Program-made: the position numbers and the translations under genes
Notes under the pieces: generated by a model
Told to the model about the DNA's origin: nothing
Databases searched by the model: none
The model's input: only the letters and a program-made list of their open reading frames with translations
Assembly: GCA_000940995.1 (NCBI GenBank)
Contig: CP005974.1
Coordinates: 2,108,001 to 2,172,000, forward strand
Reading direction: 5' to 3'
Length of the DNA stretch: 64,000 bases
DNA from: Photobacterium gaetbulicola Gung47
GTDB lineage: Bacteria; Pseudomonadota; Gammaproteobacteria; Enterobacterales; Vibrionaceae
Part shown: piece by piece, positions 8,871-17,313 of the stretch
How the letters are laid out: each line of letters opens with the position of its first letter
Numbering within the stretch: the stretch's first letter is position 1

Positions 8871-9275
8871 ATGAAAAAATATCTGCTAGCTCTCGGACTG
8901 ATGATGGCGGTTCCATTTTCAGCTCAGGCGTCACAAGCTGTCGGCATCTTCTTTGGTAGCCCTATGTCTGGTATCCAGTATAAGCACCATGATTTGCGCT
9001 TCTCGCTAGGTATCGACGATTTTGGTCTGGCTTTCGATAAAACCTTTAACCTAGGTTCGCTAACCAAAGATCCAGGTATGAATAACCTTTACACCTTTGT
9101 TGGTGCTCAGTACGTAGATAATAAATACAACAAGCTTGGTGTACGCGGCGGGATTGGTTTCCAAGTGCCGGTTGACAGCTTTGAGTTCTATGGCGAGGTC
9201 GGCCCAACACTTTACGTGGTTGAAGATGTCGATCTTGAGTTGGAAGGCCAGCTAGGCTTCCGTATTCGCTTCTAA
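8871..9275 (+). CDS. Small exported beta-rich envelope protein
   Basis: A 134-residue protein with a clear signal peptide (MKKYLLALGLMMAVPFSAQA, then SQAVG). The mature chain consists of alternating short strands (GIQYKHHDLRFSLGI, YTFVGAQYVDNKY, LGVRGGIGFQVP, FEFYGEVGPTLYVVED) and ends LGFRIRF with a C-terminal Phe, as in outer-membrane beta-barrels, so a small barrel is likely. The frame extends to 8811, but ATG 8871 starts the signal peptide and is preferred although no strong ribosome site precedes it. Function unknown. A terminator follows. Confidence 0.7.
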   Translation: MKKYLLALGLMMAVPFSAQASQAVGIFFGSPMSGIQYKHHDLRFSLGIDDFGLAFDKTFNLGSLTKDPGMNNLYTFVGAQYVDNKYNKLGVRGGIGFQVPVDSFEFYGEVGPTLYVVEDVDLELEGQLGFRIRF

Positions 9276-9298
9276 GCGAAATCCCAAGATGCAATTAG

Positions 9299-9326
9299 CG
9301 AGGAGCCATATCGGCTCCTCGTTTTG
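9299..9326 (+). terminator. Rho-independent terminator
   Basis: A perfect 9-bp stem CGAGGAGCC/GGCTCCTCG with a 5-base loop, followed by TTTTG, just after the small envelope protein. Confidence 0.8.
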
Positions 9327-9369
9327 TTTGGTGTTCTGTTGGGAGTTTGGTTGATTACTGGTTGCAGGG

Positions 9370-10344
9370 TTATTCTTTTTCGATTAAATCGGCCTCTAGG
9401 TAATACTTCCTCGCCCCATCATGGAGTGGAGCGGTGAGCCCATCCGACACCATCTCCTCTTTCTCTAGGAGGGAAAAAGCGGGATGGAGCTTTTTGAAGG
9501 TATCGAAATTTTCGAAAACCGACTTCACCATCTCGTAGACAATCCTCTCGTCCACTGTCGCTGATGACACAAGGGTGGCACCGACCCCGAAGGTTTGCAC
9601 GTCGTGGTTGTTACCGCGATACATTCTCCCCGGTATGGTTGTCTTGCGATAGAAACTGTTCTCCTCAACCAATCGGTCCACCACAGGGCCAGAGACATCG
9701 ACAATCACACTCTCGCAGGCTGTCGTCGCTTCCTTGATTGCACCGCTAGGGTGGCCAACGGTATAAACGATGGCATCGATTTTGTTATCGCACAGGGCGT
9801 GTGACTGGTAAGACGCCTTTAATTCGCTAACCTGGGCAAAGTCTTTTTTCGTCCAGCCATAGGCTTTCATCAGCATTTCCATCGTATTGCGTTGACCCGA
9901 GCCCGGGTTGCCGATGTTCACCCGTTTGCCCTTGAGATCTTCAAAGCGTTTGATGCCCGATTCGGCACGGGCAACCACGGTAAAGGGTTCGGGATGGATG
10001 GAAAATACCGAGCGCAGTGACTTGAACGGGCCTCTGTTTTTAAACTTGCTGGTACCGTTGTAGGCGTGATACTGCCAGTCTGACTGGGCGATGCCCAGAT
10101 CGAGTTCACCGGTGCGGATGCTGTTAATGTTAAAAATCGATCCTCCGGTAGATTCGACCGAACATCTTATACCGTGTTGACTCCTGCCTTTGTTGACCAA
10201 TCGGCAAATGGCGCCTCCTGTCGGGTAGTAAACGCCGGTTACACCGCCAGTACCGATCGTGACAAAGGATTGGGCATGAGACATCAAGGAGAGCGATAGC
10301 AGAACGCCGCAGAGAAATGAGAAAGTTAAAGCACGCCAAGACAT
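9370..10344 (-). CDS. TAXI-family TRAP transporter solute-binding protein
   Basis: Periplasmic ligand-binding protein of the TAXI subgroup of TRAP transporters. The 324-residue precursor has a signal peptide (ALTFSFLCGVLLSLSLMSHA, then QSFVTIG). The family hallmarks GTGGVTGVYYPTGGAICRLVN, ELDLGIAQSDWQYHAYNG and KGKRVNIGNPGSGQRNTMEM are all present. It would capture a small dicarboxylate or amino-acid-like ligand for a membrane permease, but no TRAP permease gene lies nearby, so it is an orphan or works with a distant partner. GAGG precedes the start. Confidence 0.9.
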   Translation of the reverse strand: MSWRALTFSFLCGVLLSLSLMSHAQSFVTIGTGGVTGVYYPTGGAICRLVNKGRSQHGIRCSVESTGGSIFNINSIRTGELDLGIAQSDWQYHAYNGTSKFKNRGPFKSLRSVFSIHPEPFTVVARAESGIKRFEDLKGKRVNIGNPGSGQRNTMEMLMKAYGWTKKDFAQVSELKASYQSHALCDNKIDAIVYTVGHPSGAIKEATTACESVIVDVSGPVVDRLVEENSFYRKTTIPGRMYRGNNHDVQTFGVGATLVSSATVDERIVYEMVKSVFENFDTFKKLHPAFSLLEKEEMVSDGLTAPLHDGARKYYLEADLIEKE

Positions 10345-10452
10345 TCCGTAAACCTCATATATGGTTGGTTATATACCCCAGCAACTTCAAAAGGCTTGGT
10401 TTAGGGAGAGTGTAGACGGTGGCGATGTGAGACTTGTCGTGGGAATAAGACA

Positions 10453-10487
10453 CCCCAAGCGCATAATGATGTTATGCAGGCTTGGGG
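10453..10487. terminator. Interrupted hairpin, possible terminator
   Basis: CCCCAAGC plus GCATAA pairs with TTATGC plus GCTTGGGG, with two unpaired bases in one arm and a 5-base loop. It lies between the DMT permease stop and the TAXI gene start, both on the minus strand. No T-run follows, so terminator function is uncertain. Confidence 0.5.
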
Positions 10488-10506
10488 GCTTGAGTGCAGA
10501 GCAGGG

Positions 10507-11397
10507 TTAGCTTTCTGCGGGGGCGGCTTTTTTATTTTCCCATTGGGTGATAAAGGCAACGGAGGTAATGATAATCGCAGCGCCAAGCCACAGCCTTCCT
10601 GGCGGAACCCAGCCAAATACCAGCCAACCGCCAAGCACGTTCAGGGGTAGCTTCGCGTGATCGAACGGTTGGACAAACGAGGCATCGGCGACAGCATAAG
10701 CTTTCGCGATAGCCCATTGGGCCAGTGCCGTTAGCAAGCCAGCTGCGCCAAGCAGCAGCCAGGTGAACCCGGTTTGTGGCAGGGTGAATTCCGGAACGGC
10801 CAGGAACAGGTTATACGGAGTAATGAGGATCAGCAGGTATACCACGATGGTGGTTGGTGATTCGCTGGCCGACATTTTCTTTACCATCAATGAGTAGCAC
10901 GCCCAGAAAAAGGCGGCGGCTACGGGCAGTAATGTCGCCCAGCTGAACCCATCTGACCATGGCTCAAGAATTATCATGGCACCGCTGAAGCCCGCAAGGG
11001 TTGCGATCCAGCGTGCAGTGCCGACCTTCTCTTTTAAGAACATGCCTGCGCCAATCGTAGCAAAGAGCGGAGAGGTCATAAGCAGCGCGATCCCTTGCCA
11101 GATAGGTACTGGGTAGGCCAGGGCCCAGAGCCAAAGCTGAATACCGACAACCGCTAGCAAGACGCGAAAACAGTGCTGGCCGAAATATTGGGTGCGAAGT
11201 GCGTTACGGAGACCGAGGGTTCTTAGCCAGGGAAAAATGGCCACCAAGGCAATGAAATACTGGAATAGGGCAACAGTGGTCGATGGAATGTGGAGAACCA
11301 TGCTGAGATACTGTGCCAGGCTGTTGACTATCGCAAAAGCCAAGCCGGCAGTAATCATCCAGCTTGCCCCTTGAATCGGGTTGTGTTGATGAGACAT
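10507..11397 (-). CDS. EamA/DMT-superfamily permease
   Basis: Inner-membrane protein of 296 residues with about ten hydrophobic helices arranged as two EamA repeats, the drug/metabolite transporter layout. Recognisable parts are PVPIWQGIALLMTSPLFATIGAGMFLKEKVGTARWIATLAGFSG (end of repeat 1, written here only as an extent: nucleotides about 10960-11110) and a GWLVFGWVPP helix in repeat 2. Members export metabolites or amino acids; no substrate can be named. The start ATG has no clear ribosome binding site. The downstream hairpin separates it from the TAXI gene. Confidence 0.85.
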   Translation of the reverse strand: MSHQHNPIQGASWMITAGLAFAIVNSLAQYLSMVLHIPSTTVALFQYFIALVAIFPWLRTLGLRNALRTQYFGQHCFRVLLAVVGIQLWLWALAYPVPIWQGIALLMTSPLFATIGAGMFLKEKVGTARWIATLAGFSGAMIILEPWSDGFSWATLLPVAAAFFWACYSLMVKKMSASESPTTIVVYLLILITPYNLFLAVPEFTLPQTGFTWLLLGAAGLLTALAQWAIAKAYAVADASFVQPFDHAKLPLNVLGGWLVFGWVPPGRLWLGAAIIITSVAFITQWENKKAAPAES

Positions 11398-11491
11398 GAA
11401 TTAATGTTTTATTGAGTTTATAACTTGAAAATCATACACCTACCCATAGAAAGAAAAAACTGCTTTCTGCCCGCCAAGGGCTCACAAATAC

Positions 11492-11518
11492 AAAAAAACC
11501 ACCCGTAGGCGGTTTTTT
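11492..11518 (-). terminator. Rho-independent terminator of cdd
   Basis: AAAAAACCRCC-type stem with a single mismatch and a short loop; T-runs on both strands. It is placed directly after the cdd stop codon on the minus strand. Confidence 0.8.
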
Positions 11519-11530
11519 AATACGATGCGC

Positions 11531-12418
11531 TTATGCTGCCACATAAGACAACGGAATATCCGGATTCAGCGCTTCTAGTGTCGTCTGCGTATCAGACAGG
11601 TGGCTGATAGTACTGTCAGCTTTTTCCACCAGTGCCGCTTCTTCAATGTCAGCCAGTGAATAGCCCGCCATGTTCATGTTAACCAGTGCAACCTGAAGAG
11701 GAGGAAGGCTAGGGTTGAATGCTGCGTTTTCAGCATACATACCAATGAACGTTTTACCGTCTTTGGCTTTTAGTGCCACACCACTGAAGTTCTTGGTGTA
11801 AGGCGCATGAGCACGGTTTGCAGCCTGGCAAGCTAGTTGAACAAGGGCTTCTGTAGCTTCGGTTGTAACGCCATTATCAACTTTGGCCAGCAGTGCATCG
11901 GTAATATTCAGATCGGCCGGGCCGAAAGATTCAGGCAAGTATTCCTGTAGCGACTTAGCAGCGCGCTCAGGCAACTGAACGACGAGCTCTTTGGCCGTAG
12001 TCAGTTCGTTCATGAACTGGCGGCAGTGGCCACATGGGCTGTAGTTGATGGTGATATCTGAAATGCCGGTTTCGCCTTTCACCCAAGCATGGCTGATGGC
12101 GGATTGTTCTGCGTGAATCGTTTGGGAAAGGCAAGCACCAACAAATTCCATGTTAGCACCGAAATAAAGCGTACCAGATTGACCACGAACAATCGCGCCA
12201 ACATAGAAATTAGAGATAGGTGCAACAGAATAAGCGGCCGCAAGCGGAAGTAATGCTACACGCAATTCACTGTCAGTCATGTTGGTTTTCGACATTAACT
12301 GAGCAAACACCTCAGGGCTTAAGGTGGCATCGAAATTCTCGGCTTCTAGCACAGGTTTGATTGCAGAAGCTAGATCAGTGGGTAGAGCGCCTAAAGCATC
12401 CATTACTTTAGTGTGCAT
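11531..12418 (-). CDS. cdd: Cytidine deaminase
   Basis: Hydrolytic deamination of cytidine and deoxycytidine to uridine nucleosides in pyrimidine salvage. The 295-residue two-domain form matches the E. coli-type dimeric enzyme (294). The active-site zinc motifs are intact: HAEQSAISHAW (His ligand plus catalytic Glu) and PCGHCRQFMNE (two Cys ligands). The C-terminal domain is the catalytically inactive copy typical of this form. GGAG lies about ten bases before the ATG. The gene follows yohJ-yohK, as in enterobacteria, but has its own upstream region with two CRP-like sites. Confidence 0.96.
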   Translation of the reverse strand: MHTKVMDALGALPTDLASAIKPVLEAENFDATLSPEVFAQLMSKTNMTDSELRVALLPLAAAYSVAPISNFYVGAIVRGQSGTLYFGANMEFVGACLSQTIHAEQSAISHAWVKGETGISDITINYSPCGHCRQFMNELTTAKELVVQLPERAAKSLQEYLPESFGPADLNITDALLAKVDNGVTTEATEALVQLACQAANRAHAPYTKNFSGVALKAKDGKTFIGMYAENAAFNPSLPPLQVALVNMNMAGYSLADIEEAALVEKADSTISHLSDTQTTLEALNPDIPLSYVAA

Positions 12419-12477
12419 GAGTTTTCACTCCGTCTTGTGTATGGAGAAACATTGTAGGCTTGCTAATCCTATAATTG

Positions 12478-12493
12478 AGTGATCCTGATCACA
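12478..12493 (-). promoter_or_regulatory. CRP-like site 1 upstream of cdd
   Basis: Minus strand TGTGATCAGGATCACT matches the CRP core TGTGA-N6-TCACA at 9 of 10 defined positions, 60 bp upstream of the cdd ATG. Confidence 0.75.
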
Positions 12494-12526
12494 CTTAACA
12501 ATGAATCGTTTCATTGTTTGCATTAA
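12494..12526 (-). promoter_or_regulatory. Possible CytR site between the CRP sites
   Basis: The spacer contains TTTGCATTAATGC, which resembles the CytR octamer GTTGCATT. In E. coli, cdd is controlled by CytR bound between tandem CRP sites. The match here is only partial and the call rests mainly on layout. Confidence 0.35.
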
Positions 12527-12542
12527 TGCGAGTCGGGTCACA
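12527..12542 (+). promoter_or_regulatory. CRP-like site 2 upstream of cdd
   Basis: TGCGAGTCGGGTCACA matches TGTGA-N6-TCACA at 9 of 10 defined positions. Its centre lies 49 bp from that of CRP site 1, close to the tandem spacing of CytR-controlled promoters. Confidence 0.6.
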
Positions 12543-12607
12543 CAGGTTATAAAAAAATTATAGATTATTATCAGTCATTTAGTTTTGTATTCGATTACCA
12601 GCACAGC

Positions 12608-13288
12608 TTAGCTAAACACAGCTATGATGAGCGGAAACAATATTGGCGCCAAAATAGAGGTGATCACACCACAGATCACCAGGGCCAACGAACTAAATGC
12701 CCCTTCCTGATAATTCTCCTCCGCTGCTTTTGCCGTACCCAAAGCATGGGATACCGTACCCATGGTAAGCCCCTTGGCAATTGGCGCTTTGACGCCGATA
12801 AGACGAAATAGGGGGTAACCCAGTACCGCGCCAAATAAGCCAGCGATAATTACCATAATAGCGGCAACCGAAGGGAGTCCGCCAACTTGTTCGGCCACCG
12901 CCATCGCAATAGGCGTTGTCACCGATTTAGGTAGGATAGATGCCGTCAGCTGCGCATCTGCGCCGAGCGCAAGGGCAATACCGGCGCCGGTGATCATCGA
13001 CAGTACGCTGCCGATTAAACAGGTAGAGAAAATCACCTTCCACTTTTGGCGGATCTGGCTAAGTTGCTCATACAGAGGGAACGCCAAAGCAACGACTGCG
13101 GGCTCGAGTAGGGCATTGATCCATTTGTTCTGTTCAAAATAGGTTTCATAAGGTACCTCCAGCCACATGAGTAGCGGGATGATCACAACCAGGCAGATCA
13201 GAAGCGGGTTAACAATCGGATGCTGGATATGTTTTGAAATATAGCGTGCCGTGTAGAACACGACCAAGGTAGTCAGCAGCCAGATCAT
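12608..13288 (-). CDS. yohK: LrgB/CidB-family membrane protein YohK
   Basis: Integral inner-membrane protein of 226 residues in the LrgB/CidB/YohK family. The family signature ASILPKSVTTPIAMAVAEQVGG and the later GLTMGTVSHALGTAKAAEE are clear, in a background of six to seven hydrophobic helices. The family is linked to murein-hydrolase control, overflow metabolite (pyruvate or glycolate) transport or cytidine uptake, depending on species; the role here is not settled. Its ATG overlaps the yohJ stop (ATGA), showing translational coupling, and cdd lies downstream in the same direction. Confidence 0.9.
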   Translation of the reverse strand: MIWLLTTLVVFYTARYISKHIQHPIVNPLLICLVVIIPLLMWLEVPYETYFEQNKWINALLEPAVVALAFPLYEQLSQIRQKWKVIFSTCLIGSVLSMITGAGIALALGADAQLTASILPKSVTTPIAMAVAEQVGGLPSVAAIMVIIAGLFGAVLGYPLFRLIGVKAPIAKGLTMGTVSHALGTAKAAEENYQEGAFSSLALVICGVITSILAPILFPLIIAVFS

Positions 13289-13626
13289 TGGTTTTCCTTA
13301 TAGTGTGTTGCCAAGCCAATAACCACGAATACCACCACGCTACTGCCGATAGTGCTGAGAAGAATGGTAAGGGTGTTGTTGGTGAGAAGATCGAGGTAGT
13401 TCATTAGGCCGATGCCAACAGGAACGAACAGCAGTGCCATATGGCGAATAAGCAAATGGCAGCCTTGCATTGCCCAGTGGGCGGGGATAATGCCCATTGA
13501 GAGAGCGGTGAACAAAATCAGCATGCCGATAATGCTACCGGGAATGGCTAAACCTGTAAGGTGTTGGATGCCTTTGCCTATCATCAGGCAGATAAATATG
13601 ATGAAAAAAGATCGTAGATAAGCCAT
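13285..13626 (-). CDS. yohJ: LrgA/CidA-family membrane protein YohJ
   Basis: Holin-like inner-membrane protein of 113 residues with four predicted helices. GKGIQHLTGLAIPGSIIGMLILF and ALLFVPVGIGLMNYLD (about nucleotides 13390-13580) are the LrgA/CidA family core. It pairs with YohK, probably as one membrane complex. GAAGGG precedes the ATG. The order yohJ-yohK-cdd is that of E. coli, which suggests a link to nucleoside metabolism. A CRP-like site lies 49 bp upstream. Confidence 0.9.
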   Translation of the reverse strand: MAYLRSFFIIFICLMIGKGIQHLTGLAIPGSIIGMLILFTALSMGIIPAHWAMQGCHLLIRHMALLFVPVGIGLMNYLDLLTNNTLTILLSTIGSSVVVFVVIGLATHYKENQ

Positions 13627-13674
13627 GAGCCCTTCAGGTGTGGTAGAAGAAACTCATTTATCATACAAAATAAA

Positions 13675-13690
13675 TGTGATCTAAGCCACA
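13675..13690 (+). promoter_or_regulatory. CRP-like site upstream of yohJ
   Basis: TGTGATCTAAGCCACA matches the CRP core at 9 of 10 defined positions. It lies between yohJ and the wHTH regulator gene, both on the minus strand. Confidence 0.6.
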
Positions 13691-13713
13691 CTTAGTTGCC
13701 GGTTTTAAGAGGT

Positions 13714-14262
13714 TTATAAATAGCCGGTAAATGAAGCGACAATGACGGCAAAAGCCATCAATGCCAACACAGCAACAGAGATTTTGTGCACCACACTGGT
13801 TTTGACTATTTCTTCTGTGGCAGATCTGAACTCGTGATTGTCGTGCTCTGGTGAAGGCAGGGCTTCTTTCTTTTCGGCTTTATCAGGTTCATGGACGAGT
13901 CGACACATTTTCTCGGGCAGCGGCACCCTGAAGCCGTATTGTGGGACAACCTCAATGGGAATGGCCATTTTACCCTGGCGCTCGAGTTTTGCGGCCAACG
14001 GCTTGAGAATGGTGTTGAGATCGTAATGCTGATTGGTGCCATCCTCATAGGGATCAAGCTGGCTGAACGTTTTGTTATGCAACTGCTCATGGCTGATCAC
14101 TTCGCCGGCACAATAGCACAGTGCCTCGAGTAATCGAGACTCATGCAAAGTGAGCGGTGTTTCCGTTTTGTCGCGCCATACCAGCAGGTGTACATCTGGC
14201 TCGAAGTCGACCGCGGGAAAGCGGAAGCAGCGTGTTAAAGATTGTGTTGTCATATCAATCAC
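13714..14262 (-). CDS. Membrane-anchored winged-helix transcription regulator (ToxR/CadC type)
   Basis: A 182-residue protein with an N-terminal OmpR/ToxR-type winged-helix DNA-binding domain (LTLHESRLLEALCYCAGEVISHEQL, then the wing VVPQYGFRVPLP), a charged linker, and one C-terminal transmembrane helix (ISVAVLALMAFAVIVASFTG). Only a few residues follow the helix, so it lacks the periplasmic sensor domain that ToxR or CadC carry. It would act from the inner membrane and need a partner for sensing. The start is GTG 14262 or the ATG three codons later. Target genes are unknown; yohJ is the downstream neighbour. Confidence 0.8.
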   Translation of the reverse strand: MIDMTTQSLTRCFRFPAVDFEPDVHLLVWRDKTETPLTLHESRLLEALCYCAGEVISHEQLHNKTFSQLDPYEDGTNQHYDLNTILKPLAAKLERQGKMAIPIEVVPQYGFRVPLPEKMCRLVHEPDKAEKKEALPSPEHDNHEFRSATEEIVKTSVVHKISVAVLALMAFAVIVASFTGYL

Positions 14263-14371
14263 TACAATTCATCGTTCGAATCCATGAATGACAATTTCAA
14301 ATCCATCACTATTTAGTGTTGGTGTTCATGCGGTGTTGCGCAATCTCACAACGAAGAATCATTGGCGATAA

Positions 14372-14411
14372 AAAGCCCCTTGGCGGCGTGCGCGCAAGGG
14401 GCTAATTTTTT
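14372..14411 (-). terminator. Rho-independent terminator of sbcB
   Basis: A 9-bp AGCCCCTTG/CAAGGGGCT stem with a GC-rich loop and T-runs on both sides, 55 bp past the sbcB stop. Confidence 0.85.
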
Positions 14412-14466
14412 CTACATTTATTTCAGTCAGCTAGTGACAGAATCAAACAACAGCAAAGTGCCTAAT

Positions 14467-15888
14467 TTACACCAGTGTTTGTACGTAATCGTAGACAGCT
14501 TTTAGGATCTTCATATTCTTCTCGCTCGATTGGTGCTCCATGGCAACGGCTTCGAGGTTTTGAATATACCCTGGAAGGTTCTCTTCGAAGAAATCCTGGC
14601 AATGGTGCTTCCAGCGCTGCTGCTCTTGGTAATCCAGTGTCATCGGGAAGTTACGGGCGCGGTAGCGGAACAGCAGCGGCTTGATGCGCTTGTCGCTGAC
14701 GTTTAGTTCCAGTTTGCCCAGTTCATCCTCTGGGGTTTTCTGGATGATATCGATGGTTGAGCGATCGGCGTTGGAGAAAAAGCCGTCGTAAAGCATGGCA
14801 TCGACGTTGTCATGCTTTTCAAACTCTCGCTCGACACTGTATATCGCCAACAGCTTCTCACGGATTTCCGGATGCGCTTTCAAGGTCGCCAGGTTCTTCA
14901 GGCAAGCTTCGCGGTCGATACCGATACGGGCGGCATCTTCGGCGCGTAGTGTTTTTGCCGGCGCAAGAACCGGGCATTTATTCAGGTGAACCAGTTTCAG
15001 CGGAACAGGCAGTTCATCCGGGCCGAGATCAATCCGTTTGGTGTAGAGGCGTTCGCGCAGTTCATCGGCAGGGAGCTCGATAAGCGGGGTCGGATCCATG
15101 GCCAGGTTAACCGTAATTACCGCATTCTTGTTATCAGGGTGCCATGCCATCGGTACGATCCAACTGGTGTTGCCGCACTCGACACCGAACATGCCAGAGA
15201 CATGCATCAGCGGGGTCATTTCCACGATATCTACCAGCTCTTGCAGCTTACGCTTATTACGCAGCTTGAAGAAGTAGTCAAACAGCTTTGGCTGGTTCTG
15301 CTTAACGATTTTTGCCAATTCAATAGTGGCATACACATCGGCCATCGCATCGTGCGCATTGGCGTGTTCAATACCGTTGGCAACCGAGAGGTGCTCCAGC
15401 TTAAAGATCGGCAGGCCGTCCTCATTGGTAGGCCAGTTCATGCCGTCCGGACGAAGCGCATAGCACGTACGCATGATATCCAGCAAATCCCAGCGTGAAT
15501 TGCCGTTTTGCCAGCTCCAGGCGTATGGGTCGTAGAAATTGCGGTAAAGGGTATAGCGGGTCACTTCATCATCGAAGCGTACGTTGTTGTAGCCGATCAC
15601 ACAGGTATTGGGCTTCGACAGCTCATGGTGAATACGGGCAATGAACTCAGGCTCTGACAAGCCTTTCTCATGGGCTTCCTGCGGTGTGATCCCGGTGATA
15701 AGGCAGGCTTCAGGTGAAGGCAGGTAGTCCACCGGTGGCTTGCAGTAGATCACCAGCGGCTCACCGATAATGTTCATGTCCATGTCGGTACGCACCCCGG
15801 CAAACTGGCACGGGCGATCTAGCGCCGGATTGGCACCGAAGGTTTCATAATCCAGCCAAAACAGGGTTGGCTGATTTGTATCATTCAT
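14467..15888 (-). CDS. sbcB: Exodeoxyribonuclease I
   Basis: Processive 3'-to-5' single-strand DNA exonuclease acting in recombination and mismatch repair, normally bound to SSB. The 473-residue length fits ExoI (475 in E. coli). The DEDDh active site is visible: FWLDYETFG (Asp, Glu), CVIGYNNVRFDDEV (Asp) and HANAHDAMADVYAT (His, Asp). The open frame extends to 15963, but ATG 15888 (MNDTNQPTLF) gives the family N-terminus and has GGAAA upstream. A LexA-like box lies 68 bp upstream, and an integrase island begins right behind it. Confidence 0.95.
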   Translation of the reverse strand: MNDTNQPTLFWLDYETFGANPALDRPCQFAGVRTDMDMNIIGEPLVIYCKPPVDYLPSPEACLITGITPQEAHEKGLSEPEFIARIHHELSKPNTCVIGYNNVRFDDEVTRYTLYRNFYDPYAWSWQNGNSRWDLLDIMRTCYALRPDGMNWPTNEDGLPIFKLEHLSVANGIEHANAHDAMADVYATIELAKIVKQNQPKLFDYFFKLRNKRKLQELVDIVEMTPLMHVSGMFGVECGNTSWIVPMAWHPDNKNAVITVNLAMDPTPLIELPADELRERLYTKRIDLGPDELPVPLKLVHLNKCPVLAPAKTLRAEDAARIGIDREACLKNLATLKAHPEIREKLLAIYSVEREFEKHDNVDAMLYDGFFSNADRSTIDIIQKTPEDELGKLELNVSDKRIKPLLFRYRARNFPMTLDYQEQQRWKHHCQDFFEENLPGYIQNLEAVAMEHQSSEKNMKILKAVYDYVQTLV

Positions 15889-15955
15889 AGTAGTTTCCAG
15901 AAGCCATCGCATTGGTATTAAGTGTTTGTTCTTACAATGGCTTTTAAATGCTATA

Positions 15956-15971
15956 CTGTACACTTATACAG
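15956..15971. promoter_or_regulatory. LexA (SOS) box between sbcB and the island
   Basis: CTGTACACTTATACAG fits CTGT-N8-ACAG, the gammaproteobacterial SOS box. It may control sbcB (minus) or the integrase (plus). Confidence 0.65.
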
Positions 15972-15985
15972 TAGTTGATTCCGGC

Positions 15986-16052
15986 GCATTTACGTTTGGG
16001 ATTTGCATTTACGTCCAAATCTGTGTCCAAACATTTGCGCTGTGCGTCCAAA
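15986..16052 (+). repeat. Short direct repeats in front of the integrase gene
   Basis: GCATTTACGT occurs twice (15986-15995 and 16005-16014), and GTCCAAA three times (16013-16019, 16025-16031, 16046-16052). Clustered short direct repeats next to a tyrosine integrase are typical of arm-type integrase or excisionase sites, so this is probably the left attachment region. I found no matching right-hand cluster. Confidence 0.5.
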
Positions 16053-16102
16053 ACTAGTTCTAAAACCAAGCGACCAAATCATCGATTTTACAAGGATTTA
16101 GT

Positions 16103-17313
16103 ATGACCATTTTAGACCGGCAACTGAAACTGATCTCAAAACAAGAATCTTACGATGGCCCATCAGAAATCAATGATGGGGAAGGGCTGATAGCCCGTAT
16201 CTCTCCCACCGCAAAAATTACCTTTCAGTATCGTTGTCGGTTCAATGGAAAAAGCCTCAGAATAAAGATAGGTAAGTATCCCGCAACTAGCCTTAAAGAG
16301 GCAAGGCGGAAACATAAAATCATGATGGAATTGAGGGAATCTGGCCGAAATCCTGAAATTGCTAATGGTGTTTCAGGTAGTGGTGAACAAGATTTCGTCA
16401 CTTTAGATGACTGCATTGACTACTGGTTGAAGCACTATGTCCCCACATTGAAAAAGGGGACGCAAGAGCTCTACCGATCCTTTTCCAGAAACTACTACTT
16501 TGGCGCCTTCCCAGACAGAAACGTCGAAACCATACCCGCCAGAGAATGGATGCAATGGCTCGATGATATTGGAGCTGAAAAGCCCAAAACCGCCAACTCC
16601 ATTTTTACCACGCTTCGTTCCTGCCTTAACTTCTGCAAAAGTAAATTCATCATTGATAGAACCGGCCTCGACAGAATCAAAAAGCAAAACGTCGGCATGC
16701 GGCCAGAGAATGTGGAAGCCGTGTTCCCACCTGGTCCGAACTAGGACAAATTTGGCTAGCCATTGAGCGTAGCCGCGCCAGCACTGCAAACAAAACCCTC
16801 CATCAACTTACCATGCTATGGGGAAATCGCCTCTCAGAGCTACGACTAGCAAGGCGATCCCACTTCGACATGAAAGCCGGCATTTGGACAGTCCCCAAAG
16901 AGCTGAGCAAAACCAATAAGCCTATCCGCCGCCCAATCCCCACCAAAGCTCGAGCCATACTAGAGCGCGTCATGGAAACCTACGATGACGTGTTATTCCC
17001 AGGACAAAACCTCAACACCCCAATTACTATTTCAGCCGCAAACCGCTATATACGCCGTATACGCGCTAGCTTGCCATTAGAAGAGTGGCGTACTCATGAT
17101 TTCAGACGCTCGTTGTCTACTGGTGCTTCAGAGCTTGGTGTGATGCCACATGTGGTTGAGAAGATGCTAGGCCATGAGTTAGGAGGGGTACTGGCCGTGT
17201 ACAACAAGCATGATTGGCTTGAAGAGCAGAGGGAAGGGTATGAGCTGTACGGAAATAGGTTGCATGCTGAAATTGGTGATTTTGTAAGCGTTAAAGACAT
17301 TTTTGACATTTAG
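16103..17313 (+). pseudogene. Tyrosine integrase (P4/DUF4102 type), frameshifted
   Basis: Site-specific recombinase of a genomic island, broken by a frameshift near 16720. The first frame (213 residues) has the DUF4102 arm-binding domain (FNGKSLRIKIGKYPATSLKEA) and the core-binding domain, and stops at 16744. The second frame is open across the break (SELGQIWLAIERSR) and holds the whole catalytic domain: GNRLSELRLA (Arg), THDFRRSLST (His-x-x-Arg), LGHELGG and VYNKHDW (Tyr nucleophile). Adding one base would restore about 403 residues, the normal length. No slippery heptamer is evident at the junction, so a recent inactivating deletion (or sequencing error) is likelier than programmed frameshifting. 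Confidence 0.85.

Noticed and set aside
14986..15498. 170-codon rightward open frame
   Set aside because: Antisense shadow of sbcB with no recognisable protein features.
16690..16745. Programmed frameshift in the integrase
   Set aside because: No slippery heptamer or obvious downstream pseudoknot at the junction; simple mutation is more likely.
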